From Candidatus Fusicatenibacter intestinigallinarum (GTDB taxonomy: Bacteria; Bacillota; Clostridia; Lachnospirales; Lachnospiraceae): a DNA stretch of 64,000 nt. This document shows, one piece after another, positions 1-6,353 of the stretch. The position numbers and the translations under genes are program-made. The DNA is taken from contig DWWU01000039.1 of assembly GCA_019119555.1 (NCBI GenBank), forward strand, positions 1 through 64,000, read 5' to 3'. The notes under the pieces were generated by a model, which was not told the DNA's origin, ran no database searches, and worked only from the letters and a program-made list of their open reading frames with translations. How positions within the stretch are numbered: position 1 is the stretch's first letter; each line of letters begins with the position of its first letter.

Positions 1-53
1 AGAGCGCCTGGTTTGGGACCAGGAAGTCGCAGGTTCGAATCCTGTCACCCCGA
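1..53 (+). tRNA. tRNA-Pro (TGG), 5' end outside window
   Basis: The anticodon stem CCTGG/CCAGG closes a loop TTTGGGA with anticodon TGG. The T arm GCAGG-TTCGAAT-CCTGT and the acceptor strand CACCCCG plus discriminator A follow. The 5' acceptor and D arm lie before base 1. It is the first visible gene of a six-tRNA operon; no CCA is encoded. Confidence 0.93.
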
Positions 54-59
54 CGTCGT

Positions 60-130
60 GCGGGTGTAGTTCAATGGTAGAACACCAGCCTTCCAAGCTG
101 GATACGTGGGTTCGATTCCCATCACCCGCT
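60..130 (+). tRNA. tRNA-Gly (TCC)
   Basis: A complete cloverleaf of 71 nt: acceptor GCGGGTG/CACCCGC, anticodon stem CCAGC/GCTGG with loop CTTCCAA (anticodon TCC), and T loop TTCGATT. It starts 6 nt after tRNA-Pro in the same operon. Confidence 0.96.
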
Positions 131-133
131 TCA

Positions 134-207
<74 letters not shown>

Positions 208-233
208 TTCGCTGTAAGGCGAAAAATTTATAT

Positions 234-308
234 GGTGGGTATAGCGCAGTTGGTTAGCGCGCCAGATTGTGGCTCTGGAGGCCAAGGGTTCGAATCCCTT
301 TATCCACC
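234..308 (+). tRNA. tRNA-His (GTG)
   Basis: A complete cloverleaf with the extra 5' G (position -1, base 234) opposite C at 308 that is diagnostic of tRNA-His. Anticodon stem CCAGA/TCTGG, loop TTGTGGC, anticodon GTG. Confidence 0.95.
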
Positions 309-328
309 CTGCCTGCATGGCGAATTTT

Positions 329-400
329 TGGGCTATCGCCAAGCGGTAAGGCACAGCACTTTGACTGCTGCATTCGCTGGTTCGAATCCAGCTAGCCCAG
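329..400 (+). tRNA. tRNA-Gln (TTG)
   Basis: A complete 72-nt cloverleaf: acceptor TGGGCTA/TAGCCCA with discriminator G, anticodon stem CAGCA/TGCTG, loop CTTTGAC, anticodon TTG. Confidence 0.95.
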
Positions 401-421
401 TCAGAAGTTTATAAAAGGTAT

Positions 422-494
422 GGAGCATTAGCTCACTCGGTAGAGCACTTGACTTTTAATCAAGTTGTCCGGGGTTCGAATCCCCGATGCTTCA
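422..494 (+). tRNA. tRNA-Lys (TTT), prophage integration target
   Basis: A complete 73-nt cloverleaf: acceptor GGAGCAT/ATGCTTC with one G-T pair, anticodon stem CTTGA/TCAAG, loop CTTTTAA, anticodon TTT. Its last 51 nt (444-494) recur exactly at 36899-36949. The prophage therefore integrated into the 3' part of this gene and supplied an identical 3' end, leaving the tRNA intact. Last tRNA of the operon; the phage-derived hairpin at 503-543 now ends the transcript. Confidence 0.97.
444..494. repeat. attL core (51-bp direct repeat)
   Basis: These 51 bp, covering the anticodon stem through the 3' end of tRNA-Lys, are identical to 36899-36949. The flanking bases differ on both sides (443 G versus 36898 C; 495 T versus 36950 C), which fixes the limits of identity. 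Strand exchange must occur within this block. Confidence 0.96.
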
Positions 495-502
495 TTCATG
501 AG

Positions 503-547
503 AATCGCCGTAAATCCAGCATTGATGCGGGTTTGCGGCGATTTTGC
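503..547 (+). terminator. Phage-supplied terminator after tRNA-Lys
   Basis: A 15-bp stem (503-517 with 529-543, two G-T pairs, 11-nt loop) is followed by TTGCGTTTT. It sits on the phage side of attL, at the same distance from the tRNA as the native terminator now displaced to 36959-37002, and both end in the same TTTGCGGCGATTTT sequence. Confidence 0.8.
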
Positions 548-591
548 GTTTTGGAAAGTAAGGTGTTTTTAGCCGTTTTTATTGATTGTAG

Positions 592-640
592 ATATGTCAT
601 TTTCGTGTCATTAGAGACATAATATGTCATTTTCATGTCA
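592..640. promoter_or_regulatory. Two arm-type repeats near attL
   Basis: Two copies of the 19-mer ATATGTCATTTTYRTGTCA (592-610 and 622-640) are spaced 30 bp apart, start to start. Each is itself a TGTCA direct repeat with an 11-bp period. A third copy lies beside attR at 36833-36851. The location and repetition fit integrase arm-binding or excisionase sites. The second copy overlaps the integrase stop codon. Confidence 0.65.
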
Positions 641-1738
641 CATCCGGAGGGCATCGGCCACGGCGCCGGTGGCGTCTTCTTTTTCCAAAACAATATGGTT
701 ATAGACATTCAGGACCATCTTCTCGCTGTCTCCCAGTAACTCTGCGATTTTCTTAATGGAGATACGTGGGATCTGGTAGCAAAGGTTAGAACAATAGTTA
801 TGGCGGAAGATATGAGCGGTCAGACCTACGATCGGCTCCTCAGACGCATTCTGCATCCCTTTTATGATTCGCTCCCACATCCGACGGTATCCAGATTTTG
901 TCATCATACCTCCGGAACGGATTGTGAATAACTGAGTGCCGCGCATTTTCCTGACATGCTCCTCGATCGCCGGAAATACGGACGGTGGGATAGGAACGGT
1001 ACGAAAGCCGTTATCACTCTTGGGAGTTTTCAGAGAAGGTTTTTCGCCGATAAATTCCACAGCCTTATTGATATTGATAGTTTTGTTTTTCAGATCCACG
1101 TCAAAACGTGTAAGAGCCAAGGCTTCCCCACGCCTCAGACCGCATCCGTATAAGATATCCACAAAGCAACGATCCATTGTGGACAGATCAGCTGCAAATA
1201 ATGCTTTCCGCTCATTATCCGTCAATGGCCTTTTCTCTGCCGGTCGGTACTTTACCGGTTCCATGGCTTCTTCCAGTTCTTCGAAAAGATTTGCCGGGTA
1301 CAGCTTATCCCGGACCGCAGATCGCATTACTTGCTTGATGGTCAGTTTAATCTGCTGCTGGATGCGCAGATGTCCCTCTGCATCATTGATAGCCGTCTGA
1401 TAGTGGATTCTTGCCACGTCAGCAAGCCTGATGCCGCTCAGAGCGTCCAAATGATTGTCGATGATATTTTTATACATTGACTGGGTTGCGTTGCTTTTAC
1501 CGGCCTTATACGTTGCCAGCCAGCTTTTTGCATAGTCCAAGAAGTATGTGTCTGTGTTCCGAACAATCCGACGTTCGCGGACACGGTCAGTATAGTCTTT
1601 TACCTTGTCTTCCAGATCTTTGCTGCTTTTGGAAGAGCGCAGCGTGATATAGTGTTTTTTGGTACCTTGATATGTACCGTCCCAGACTTGCGTCTGGAAG
1701 TACCCGTTTTTCTGCCGGGTGTATTTTGCTTTTCTCAT
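638..1738 (-). CDS. int: Tyrosine recombinase, phage integrase
   Basis: A site-specific recombinase that inserts and excises the prophage at tRNA-Lys. The 366-residue protein has an N-terminal arm-binding region, a SAM-like core-binding domain at about residues 60-150 and a C-terminal catalytic domain. Visible catalytic elements are GLRRGEALALT (Arg about 202), the TPKSDNGFRTVPI strand with the Lys, HIFRH box, and the nucleophile in NVYNHI (Tyr about 346). The usual LGH motif reads LGD here. The start is placed at 1738 because AAGGAG precedes it; an in-frame ATG at 1828 would add 30 unconserved-looking residues. The gene is transcribed toward attL, as in most tRNA-integrating phages of Firmicutes. 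Confidence 0.95.
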   Translation of the reverse strand: MRKAKYTRQKNGYFQTQVWDGTYQGTKKHYITLRSSKSSKDLEDKVKDYTDRVRERRIVRNTDTYFLDYAKSWLATYKAGKSNATQSMYKNIIDNHLDALSGIRLADVARIHYQTAINDAEGHLRIQQQIKLTIKQVMRSAVRDKLYPANLFEELEEAMEPVKYRPAEKRPLTDNERKALFAADLSTMDRCFVDILYGCGLRRGEALALTRFDVDLKNKTININKAVEFIGEKPSLKTPKSDNGFRTVPIPPSVFPAIEEHVRKMRGTQLFTIRSGGMMTKSGYRRMWERIIKGMQNASEEPIVGLTAHIFRHNYCSNLCYQIPRISIKKIAELLGDSEKMVLNVYNHIVLEKEDATGAVADALRM

Positions 1739-1800
1739 AATTAATGTATCACTCCTTAAAAATGGGTATAAAAAATACAGCCAGCGAACAATCGTTTCGC

Positions 1801-1829
1801 TTGCATGGCTGTTCCGAAGATGATACAAT
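1801..1829 (+). promoter_or_regulatory. Sigma-A promoter for a short rightward transcript
   Basis: TTGCAT (1801-1806), a 17-bp spacer and TACAAT (1824-1829) form a good sigma-A promoter pointing away from the integrase gene. The only thing downstream before a hairpin and T-run at about 1871-1908 is some 70 nt of non-coding sequence. Confidence 0.5.
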
Positions 1830-1835
1830 ATAACT

Positions 1836-1908
1836 GATCAAAGTTTTCTTATATCTCTTCGGAGGTATGGCCGCTCCAGTGTTGGCGCACCGGGGCGGTT
1901 TCTTTTAT
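1836..1908 (+). ncRNA. Candidate ~70-nt small RNA between integrase and lipoprotein genes
   Basis: The start is predicted from the promoter at 1801-1829. The end is a 7-bp hairpin, CCGCTCC (1871-1877) with GGGGCGG (1892-1898), followed by TTTCTTTT. No convincing ORF with a properly spaced ribosome site lies inside. I cannot assign it to a known family. It could also simply be a terminator insulating the leftward genes. Confidence 0.4.
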
Positions 1909-1981
1909 GTGGATGTACTGAATTACCTTCAGTTAGTGAGCAATATTTCATTATTTTGGTGCTCACAGTACCGGATAATCC

Positions 1982-2554
1982 TTATTGAGTAATATCAATT
2001 ACCTGAGATACCGGATCGCTGGTAAACATATCTGACATTGCCTGTACTTCTACGGTCACAGAATTTGTAGTGTCCTGAAGTGTATATGGGAATCCGACTT
2101 CAAGAGTGGTTCCGGGCTGAATTTCCTTTGAAAGGTTATCATACGCGGCATTGTCTCCCATGAAAAAACCAAAATCGCATTCAATACCATTTTGAAATAC
2201 CTGTGGGTAGAAAAGTGTTTGGGCACTTGCGCTCTGATCAGAATTATTTGTGAAGTTAAAATGCAGCATGATCAGCGGATTTCCGTCGTAATCCTGTAAA
2301 ATTTCGTATGATAAATACTGAAAAAATCCATCATCGACTTGTAAATCAATAGGTGCTGCAGGATCGGTAGTAGGTTCTGGAGTGGCAGTCGGTGTTTCAG
2401 TGGGTTCTGGTGTCGATGTCGCTTCCGGGGTTACTATCGCAGAAGCAGTACTTGCTGACTCGCTTTGTGAAGAGGTATTTGTATCTCCGCCACAAGCCCC
2501 CAGAGTTGCAGCAATGGCACAACTTAACAATAGTGCATACATTCTTCTTTTCAT
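1982..2554 (-). CDS. Phage-encoded surface lipoprotein, DUF5067-like
   Basis: A 190-residue lipoprotein with a signal peptide ending in lipobox LGAC (Cys about 21), a Ser/Thr/Pro/Glu-rich linker containing TPEP-type repeats (about 40-68), then a beta-rich domain (about 70-190) resembling the immunoglobulin-like DUF5067/DUF4352 lipoproteins. AGGAGG lies 9 nt before the ATG. It lies in the lysogeny module, transcribed leftward with int and therefore probably expressed in the lysogen. This position and architecture match lysogenic-conversion or superinfection-exclusion lipoproteins of Gram-positive phages, but that function is inference; nothing in the sequence proves it. Confidence 0.8.
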   Translation of the reverse strand: MKRRMYALLLSCAIAATLGACGGDTNTSSQSESASTASAIVTPEATSTPEPTETPTATPEPTTDPAAPIDLQVDDGFFQYLSYEILQDYDGNPLIMLHFNFTNNSDQSASAQTLFYPQVFQNGIECDFGFFMGDNAAYDNLSKEIQPGTTLEVGFPYTLQDTTNSVTVEVQAMSDMFTSDPVSQVIDITQ

Positions 2555-2696
2555 TTGAGTATCCTCCTAATAATTTTATTTATTAAAACGCCGGTGGGCA
2601 ATTTTAATCAAATAATTACCAAAATTTACCTCGTAAAATTCTTTCTCCCGATTCGCTTTATATATATAGAAAAGCAAACAAAATACAAATAATGTT

Positions 2697-2710
2697 CGAA
2701 CAAACGTTCG
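2697..2710. promoter_or_regulatory. LexA (DinR) SOS box
   Basis: CGAACAAACGTTCG is an exact match to the Firmicutes LexA operator core CGAAC-N4-GTTCG. It lies 8 bp upstream of the -35 element at 2719 that drives the small gene at 2801. A half-site (TTCGAACGAA) recurs at about 2760. Confidence 0.8.
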
Positions 2711-2718
2711 AAAAATAC

Positions 2719-2747
2719 TTGAACCTGGAAAGGAAGTGATGTATTAT
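2719..2747 (+). promoter_or_regulatory. Promoter of the SOS-box-linked small gene
   Basis: TTGAAC (2719-2724), a 17-bp spacer and TATTAT (2742-2747), followed by TAAATA. It points right toward the 40-aa gene at 2801 and against the repressor gene. Confidence 0.7.
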
Positions 2748-2800
2748 AAATACAGGAATTTCGAACGAATGAGTGTTTTGACCGGACGGGAGGCAAGTAT

Positions 2801-2923
2801 ATGAGCAATGAGGAGTACAAGCGATATATCATTGAAATGATTCAGAAAATTGATGATTCAGAATATCTCAAAAGAATATTCAACTATGTACATAGGTTCT
2901 TTATCAGGAAGACGGGCGGTTAA
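2801..2923 (+). CDS. SOS-linked 40-aa basic protein of unknown function
   Basis: A 40-residue protein starting MSNEEYKRYI and ending FFIRKTGG, with GGGAGG 7 nt before the ATG. It is helical-looking, acidic in the middle (KIDDSEY) and basic toward the end. Such tiny proteins are common beside repressor genes of Clostridia prophages, but I know no assigned function. An exact LexA box and a good promoter lie upstream, so DNA damage should raise its expression. It faces the cI-type repressor gene and shares a terminator with it. An anti-repressor or induction role is a reasonable guess only. Confidence 0.72.
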   Translation: MSNEEYKRYIIEMIQKIDDSEYLKRIFNYVHRFFIRKTGG

Positions 2924-2937
2924 CCCCGTCTTCTTTT
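2908..2937. terminator. Bidirectional terminator between convergent small gene and repressor
   Basis: A perfect 9-bp stem, GAAGACGGG (2908-2916) with CCCGTCTTC (2925-2933), is followed by TTTTA. The left arm is inside the coding end of the small gene and the right flank abuts the repressor stop at 2936. Confidence 0.85.
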
Positions 2938-3289
2938 ATGTAAAGATACTTTTCAAATACTCCTTAATGATCTGGCGCTGCTCCGGTGATAGTTCCAGAT
3001 ATTTTTCAATGATCTTCTTATCTATATCATCCAGATGATAGTCTTCAGCAATCTCATCCACCACATCCTGCGGCGTTCCGCTGAACATTTCACCTTTTCC
3101 TTCAGTAAGCCAAAAATAGTTGACTCGGAATTCTCGACAGATTGCCTTTGCCATTTGTTCGGTTAAATTATTCTCGCCTTTTTCTATTTTAGAAATAGCA
3201 GTCTTTCCGACTCCTAAAGAATTTCCGAATTTTTCCAATGTGAGATCAAGTGCTTTGCGTAATTCGCGAACTCGTTGTCCCTGCGTCAT
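2936..3289 (-). CDS. cI-type phage repressor, XRE family
   Basis: A 117-residue repressor that should hold the lytic promoter at 3374-3402 silent. Residues 1-60 form a classic helix-turn-helix (LEKFGNSLGVGKTAISKIEKGE), followed by an acidic linker and a helical C-terminus (SPEQRQIIKEYLKSI) that probably mediates dimerisation. There is no LexA-like peptidase domain, so induction is unlikely to be by RecA-stimulated self-cleavage; the nearby LexA box offers another route. It is transcribed leftward, divergent from the Rha gene. Confidence 0.92.
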   Translation of the reverse strand: MTQGQRVRELRKALDLTLEKFGNSLGVGKTAISKIEKGENNLTEQMAKAICREFRVNYFWLTEGKGEMFSGTPQDVVDEIAEDYHLDDIDKKIIEKYLELSPEQRQIIKEYLKSIFT

Positions 3290-3352
3290 TTTGATTCACC
3301 TGCCTTTCAATGTAAGAGTAACACTGAAAAAACATAAAGTCAATAAAAAGTT

Positions 3353-3402
3353 GCTTAAAGGGACAAAAAACAATTGACAAAATAGCTTAAAGGGAATATT
3401 AT
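3353..3402 (+). promoter_or_regulatory. Early rightward promoter with repressor operators
   Basis: TTGACA (3374-3379), a 17-bp spacer and TATTAT (3397-3402). An 11-bp direct repeat GCTTAAAGGGA occurs upstream (3353-3363) and inside the spacer (3385-3395), 32 bp apart, or about three helical turns. This is the expected arrangement for operator sites of the adjacent repressor. Confidence 0.75.
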
Positions 3403-3449
3403 GTAGCTGTAAGGAACAAATGAAGGCGACAAGGAAAGAAGGAGGTTAT

Positions 3450-3965
3450 ATGAACGATTTAAAAAGATCCACAATCACATCACTGGAAGTCGCTGAGATG
3501 ATGGAAACAGATCATTCCAAAATTATGAGAAAACTGGAGGGTAGCAAGGACAGACGAGGGTACATTGCTATTCTTAGCGAAGCCCAAATGGGCGTGGCTG
3601 ATTATTTTATCAAATCATCTTATGTAGACGCGCAGGGAAAGGAACGTCCTTGTTATGAAGTAACAAAGCTTGGCTGTGATTTTCTGGCGAATAAGTCTAC
3701 CGGAGAGAAAGGCGTGTTGTTTACTGCCAGATATGTAAAGCGTTTCTACGAGATGGAACATCAGGTAAAACAGATTCCTATTACAGAGCATCCAGGAGAA
3801 GTGGCCAATCTGATTAAGGTGTTGTCGAACCGTATGGATAAGCAGGGCAGTTCCCCATATAAGGCTTGCGAAATGGCGCAGATGATTTGCAGTCAGTATG
3901 GCATTCAGCTTCCAGATGATTTCGTGCGAATCCCTGAGTATGAACAGCTGTCCTTGCAGTACTGA
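3450..3965 (+). CDS. rha: Rha family phage regulatory protein
   Basis: 171 residues from an ATG preceded by AAGGAGG. The N-terminal domain (about 8-95) matches the phage Rha family (pRha): a winged-helix-like start (SLEVAEMMETDHSKIMRKLE), the conserved SSYVDAQGKERPCYEVTKLG segment and LFTARYVKRF. The rest is a short helical tail. Rha proteins are early phage regulators; in P22-like phages they interfere with growth in some hosts. As first gene of the early rightward operon it is probably the first lytic regulator made. Confidence 0.9.
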   Translation: MNDLKRSTITSLEVAEMMETDHSKIMRKLEGSKDRRGYIAILSEAQMGVADYFIKSSYVDAQGKERPCYEVTKLGCDFLANKSTGEKGVLFTARYVKRFYEMEHQVKQIPITEHPGEVANLIKVLSNRMDKQGSSPYKACEMAQMICSQYGIQLPDDFVRIPEYEQLSLQY

Positions 3966-4006
3966 CATCACTGAAATGAAACGGTAAGCGAAAGCGAGGT
4001 GAACAC

Positions 4007-4192
4007 ATGAAAAATAATAGAAACGCATTGAGCGAGAAAAGACAGGATGCGACGGAACTGATCCGGCTTCTTGAAACGATTCCGGAAGATCGCAAGGGCG
4101 AGGTGCTTGGCATTGTAAGAGGTTTTGCTCTGTGTGCCGAGACTGAAAAAGCGGATCGCGATTGCATAGTATGTTCTGGCGCCAAAGAATAA
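4007..4192 (+). CDS. Small early phage protein, 61 aa
   Basis: A 61-residue protein (MKNNRNALSE...) with GCGAGGTG as ribosome site. It is mostly helical and charged, with an internal segment LIRLLETIPEDRKGEVLGIV and a C-terminal CIVCSG pair of cysteines. It resembles small early proteins after the antirepressor in Clostridia phages; no function known. Confidence 0.7.
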   Translation: MKNNRNALSEKRQDATELIRLLETIPEDRKGEVLGIVRGFALCAETEKADRDCIVCSGAKE

Positions 4193-4290
4193 AGAGGATC
4201 TTCTTCCTGTCAGCCAGAAATAGCCGTTCCAAACATGATGGCAAATTGAAGCTATCATTAAGTCATGATTTGCAAAGGGGGTGATTCAGA

Positions 4291-4482
4291 ATGTACGAGA
4301 TTGTCGCTCATTCCAAAAGGTATATCAATCAAGATGATGCCCAAGTTCTAGTGACGTTTCAATTACCTTCCCGCGATTGGTCGAAATTAGAAAATTCAGA
4401 TGAGTGGCACCGGATTGAAGAGTTACTTCAGGAAATGAAAAATACACATATCCAGACGTACCGTTCAGACCAGGGATGCTAA
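4291..4482 (+). CDS. Small early phage protein, 63 aa, overlapped antisense
   Basis: A 63-residue ORF with an exceptionally strong ribosome site (AAAGGGGGTGAT) 7 nt before the ATG, which is the main reason to call it real. It is acidic in its second half (SDEWHRIEELLQEM). Its last 158 bp lie antisense to the leftward membrane protein gene ending at 4325, so one of the two 3' ends may be secondarily created. Not recognised. Confidence 0.5.
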   Translation: MYEIVAHSKRYINQDDAQVLVTFQLPSRDWSKLENSDEWHRIEELLQEMKNTHIQTYRSDQGC

Positions 4483-4846
4483 TCGGAAACCCTATTGTTT
4501 TATGATCATAATGAGATATGGCATTTCCTTTGCGGCTAATTTCTTCTTCTAATGCAGTAATAGGGATTTTCTGGCATGAGCTTATTATTCCATTTATTTT
4601 AATGCTGATGTCAGAAATAGAAATAGGAAGCCGAGAATTATTTATAAAGGATACGTACAGCAATAAAGCATGAGGAGTATCCTGACGATATCCAACAACA
4701 TGAATGTCCAAATTTCTGCGATTGGAAATATATGAAAATATCCAACTAATAAGGGTACCTAAACTGCCGAAGATAGCAAGAATTAACGTTATATTGTCTC
4801 GGGTAAAAAGAGAAAGTAACTTTTCAATATATTCAGAGAAATGCAT
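4325..4846 (-). CDS. Membrane-anchored leftward accessory protein
   Basis: About 173 residues with one hydrophobic segment near the N-terminus (LILAIFGSLGTLISWIFSYI) followed by a beta-rich domain (VSFINNSRLPISISDISIKI). It looks like a single-pass membrane protein with an Ig-like cytoplasmic or extracellular domain. The start at 4846 follows AAAGGAA; an upstream ATG at 4864 is also in frame. An extended -10 (TGGTATAAT on the minus strand) lies just upstream. The gene is AT-rich, points against the early operon and has its own promoter: the features of a moron expressed in the lysogen. Confidence 0.72.
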   Translation of the reverse strand: MHFSEYIEKLLSLFTRDNITLILAIFGSLGTLISWIFSYISNRRNLDIHVVGYRQDTPHALLLYVSFINNSRLPISISDISIKINGIISSCQKIPITALEEEISRKGNAISHYDHKTIGFPISIPGLNGTSGYVYFSFPEVTLQSGATHLNFLISTNRGKVIETSLELGHHLD

Positions 4847-4984
4847 ATTAAATATTCCTTTCATTGTTTAATAGGAATATTATACCAGATTTTCGAAAAT
4901 GTGATAACAAAAAAACACTGAGTAACGACGGCAGTACACAGAAAGAATAGCAGTCTGCCTGATGACTGCGGAAAGGAGGAGCAT

Positions 4985-5251
4985 ATGGTAATCACCATCA
5001 GAGAGGCAGAACGCCTGCTGAAGCAAAGTACCGGAAAAACTTATCGGATCGGTGATGGTCTGGCTTATCCAAAGCCGTTTATGACCCGCAAAGAGTTGCT
5101 GGATATGGGTGATCCGATTACACCATCACTGCTGGACCGAGCAGAAGCATACGCGGGAGAGCAGGTCTGCCGAAAGAACAACCCGATGAAAAGAAACAGC
5201 AAGTATATCTATAATACCGCCGAATTCGAGAGATGGCGGAAGAAGCACTGA
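4985..5251 (+). CDS. Small excisionase-like DNA-binding protein, 88 aa
   Basis: 88 basic residues with AAGGAGG before the ATG. The segment TIREAERLLKQSTGKTYRIGDG and the basic end FERWRKKH look like a small helix-turn-helix or winged DNA-binding protein, of the kind annotated as excisionase-like in Clostridia phages. Without a search I cannot tell Xis from another early regulator. Confidence 0.6.
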   Translation: MVITIREAERLLKQSTGKTYRIGDGLAYPKPFMTRKELLDMGDPITPSLLDRAEAYAGEQVCRKNNPMKRNSKYIYNTAEFERWRKKH

Positions 5252-5269
5252 AAACTGAAAGGAGAAAAC

Positions 5270-5503
5270 ATGAAGAACGCAGGAATGGCCGCAGCGCTGG
5301 CCGGAACATTTACGGTCTGCCTGGCTGTAAGCGCAGATCCGCTGGCAGTCAAGATAGGGATCGTAGGGATTCTGATCATGGTGATCGGCCTGGCGATGGT
5401 CCTGTACCAGTCGTACCGCGACGAAGAGGCAGCAGAGATCCAGAATCGCCGGGAAAGATTGTTCCGGATCTGGCGCGACGAGACGGATTTGAGGAAGGAG
5501 TGA
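5270..5503 (+). CDS. Small two-helix membrane protein, 77 aa
   Basis: 77 residues with AAAGGAG at the right distance. Two hydrophobic segments (AAALAGTFTVCLAVSA and IGIVGILIMVIGLAMVLY) are followed by a charged cytoplasmic-looking tail (RDEEAAEIQNRRERLFRIWR). Unknown role; small membrane proteins at this place in other phages affect superinfection or host membrane functions. Confidence 0.65.
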   Translation: MKNAGMAAALAGTFTVCLAVSADPLAVKIGIVGILIMVIGLAMVLYQSYRDEEAAEIQNRRERLFRIWRDETDLRKE

Positions 5504-5507
5504 TGGT

Positions 5508-5696
5508 ATGACGGATTTTGAACGTGTCAAGAAAGAGATTGGCTTCGTGCTGAAATATTATCCGGAAGCAGGACGGGACGTCGTGATCAGAGCGATCACC
5601 GCGGAAGACAACACGGTTTTTACCGGGCGGGATCTGCAAATGCTTTTCGAACTGGTGAAAAACTCCCCGGCGAGCGGCAACTCAACCGGGGCATAA
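5508..5696 (+). CDS. Small early phage protein, 62 aa
   Basis: 62 residues starting 4 nt after the previous gene with AAGGAG as ribosome site. Mostly helical (MTDFERVKKEIGFVLKYYPE); no motif recognised. Part of the early operon. Confidence 0.62.
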   Translation: MTDFERVKKEIGFVLKYYPEAGRDVVIRAITAEDNTVFTGRDLQMLFELVKNSPASGNSTGA

Positions 5697-5744
5697 AGAA
5701 AAATATTCACACCTTAATTATAGGGCAGATCGGAGGAAAAGTAA

Positions 5745-6353
5745 ATGAAGAAATTCGAACTGACAGGAGAATTTGTCACTAACATCTTCGAAAAGAAGTT
5801 GTTCCGGATCCGCGCACTGGTGGCATTCGGCAATGTGGAGGCTGGAGAACTCGGAGGATATGTGGAAAAGGAAGAAAACCTGAGTGATGACGGCAACGCA
5901 TGGGTGTCCGGCGACGCATGGGTGTACGGCAACGCACGGGTGTCCGGCGACGCACAGGTGTCCGGCGACGCACAGGTGTACGGCGACGCATGGGTGTCCG
6001 GCGACGCATGGGTGTACGGCAACGCACAGGTGTACGGCGACGCATGGGTGTCCGGCGACGCATGGGTGTACGGCAACGCACGGGTGTCCGGCGACGCACA
6101 GGTGTCCGGCGACGCATGGGTGTACGGCGACGATGATATTCTCCAGATCACTGGCCTCGGCACGGTACACCGTACCACTACTGTTTTCCGTACGACGGAC
6201 GGTATCCGTATTGCCTGTGGCTGCTTTTACGGGGATCTGGATGCGTTCCGGGAGCAGGTCAAGAATACCAGAGAGGGCAAGGTGCAGTGCGAGTATCTGG
6301 CATTTGCGGATCTGGTTGAGATTTATTTTGGCGAAGAAGAGGAGGATGAATGA
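5745..6353 (+). CDS. Hexapeptide-repeat (left-handed beta-helix) phage protein
   Basis: 202 residues with GGAGGAAA before the ATG. Residues 1-48 are an entry domain (LRIRALVAFGN-type, LGGYVEKEENL), then 13 hexapeptides of the form [DN]A[WQR]V[SY]G (about 51-128), then a compact C-terminal domain (ITGLGTVHRTTTVFRTTDGI...) ending in an acidic tail. The hexapeptides should form a left-handed beta-helix like that of acyltransferases, but no catalytic His is visible, so it is more likely structural. The repeats are encoded by near-identical 18-bp units and so should expand and contract. Related proteins occur in Clostridia phages and mobile elements without known function. Confidence 0.8.
   Translation: MKKFELTGEFVTNIFEKKLFRIRALVAFGNVEAGELGGYVEKEENLSDDGNAWVSGDAWVYGNARVSGDAQVSGDAQVYGDAWVSGDAWVYGNAQVYGDAWVSGDAWVYGNARVSGDAQVSGDAWVYGDDDILQITGLGTVHRTTTVFRTTDGIRIACGCFYGDLDAFREQVKNTREGKVQCEYLAFADLVEIYFGEEEEDE
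5895..6128 (+). repeat. Coding tandem repeat, 13 x 18 bp
   Basis: Thirteen consecutive 18-bp units (consensus GRCGCAYGGGTGTMCGGC) without interruption and in frame with the host gene. Units differ at a few fixed positions, giving SG or YG, and NA or DA. Two larger blocks repeat in the same order, suggesting duplication by slippage or unequal exchange. The array stays open in several other frames, which creates spurious Arg/Thr-rich ORFs. Confidence 0.95.

Noticed and set aside
5895-6128. CRISPR array
   Set aside because: Repeats are 18 bp, contiguous and without spacers, and are in frame inside a protein gene. There are no cas genes in the window.
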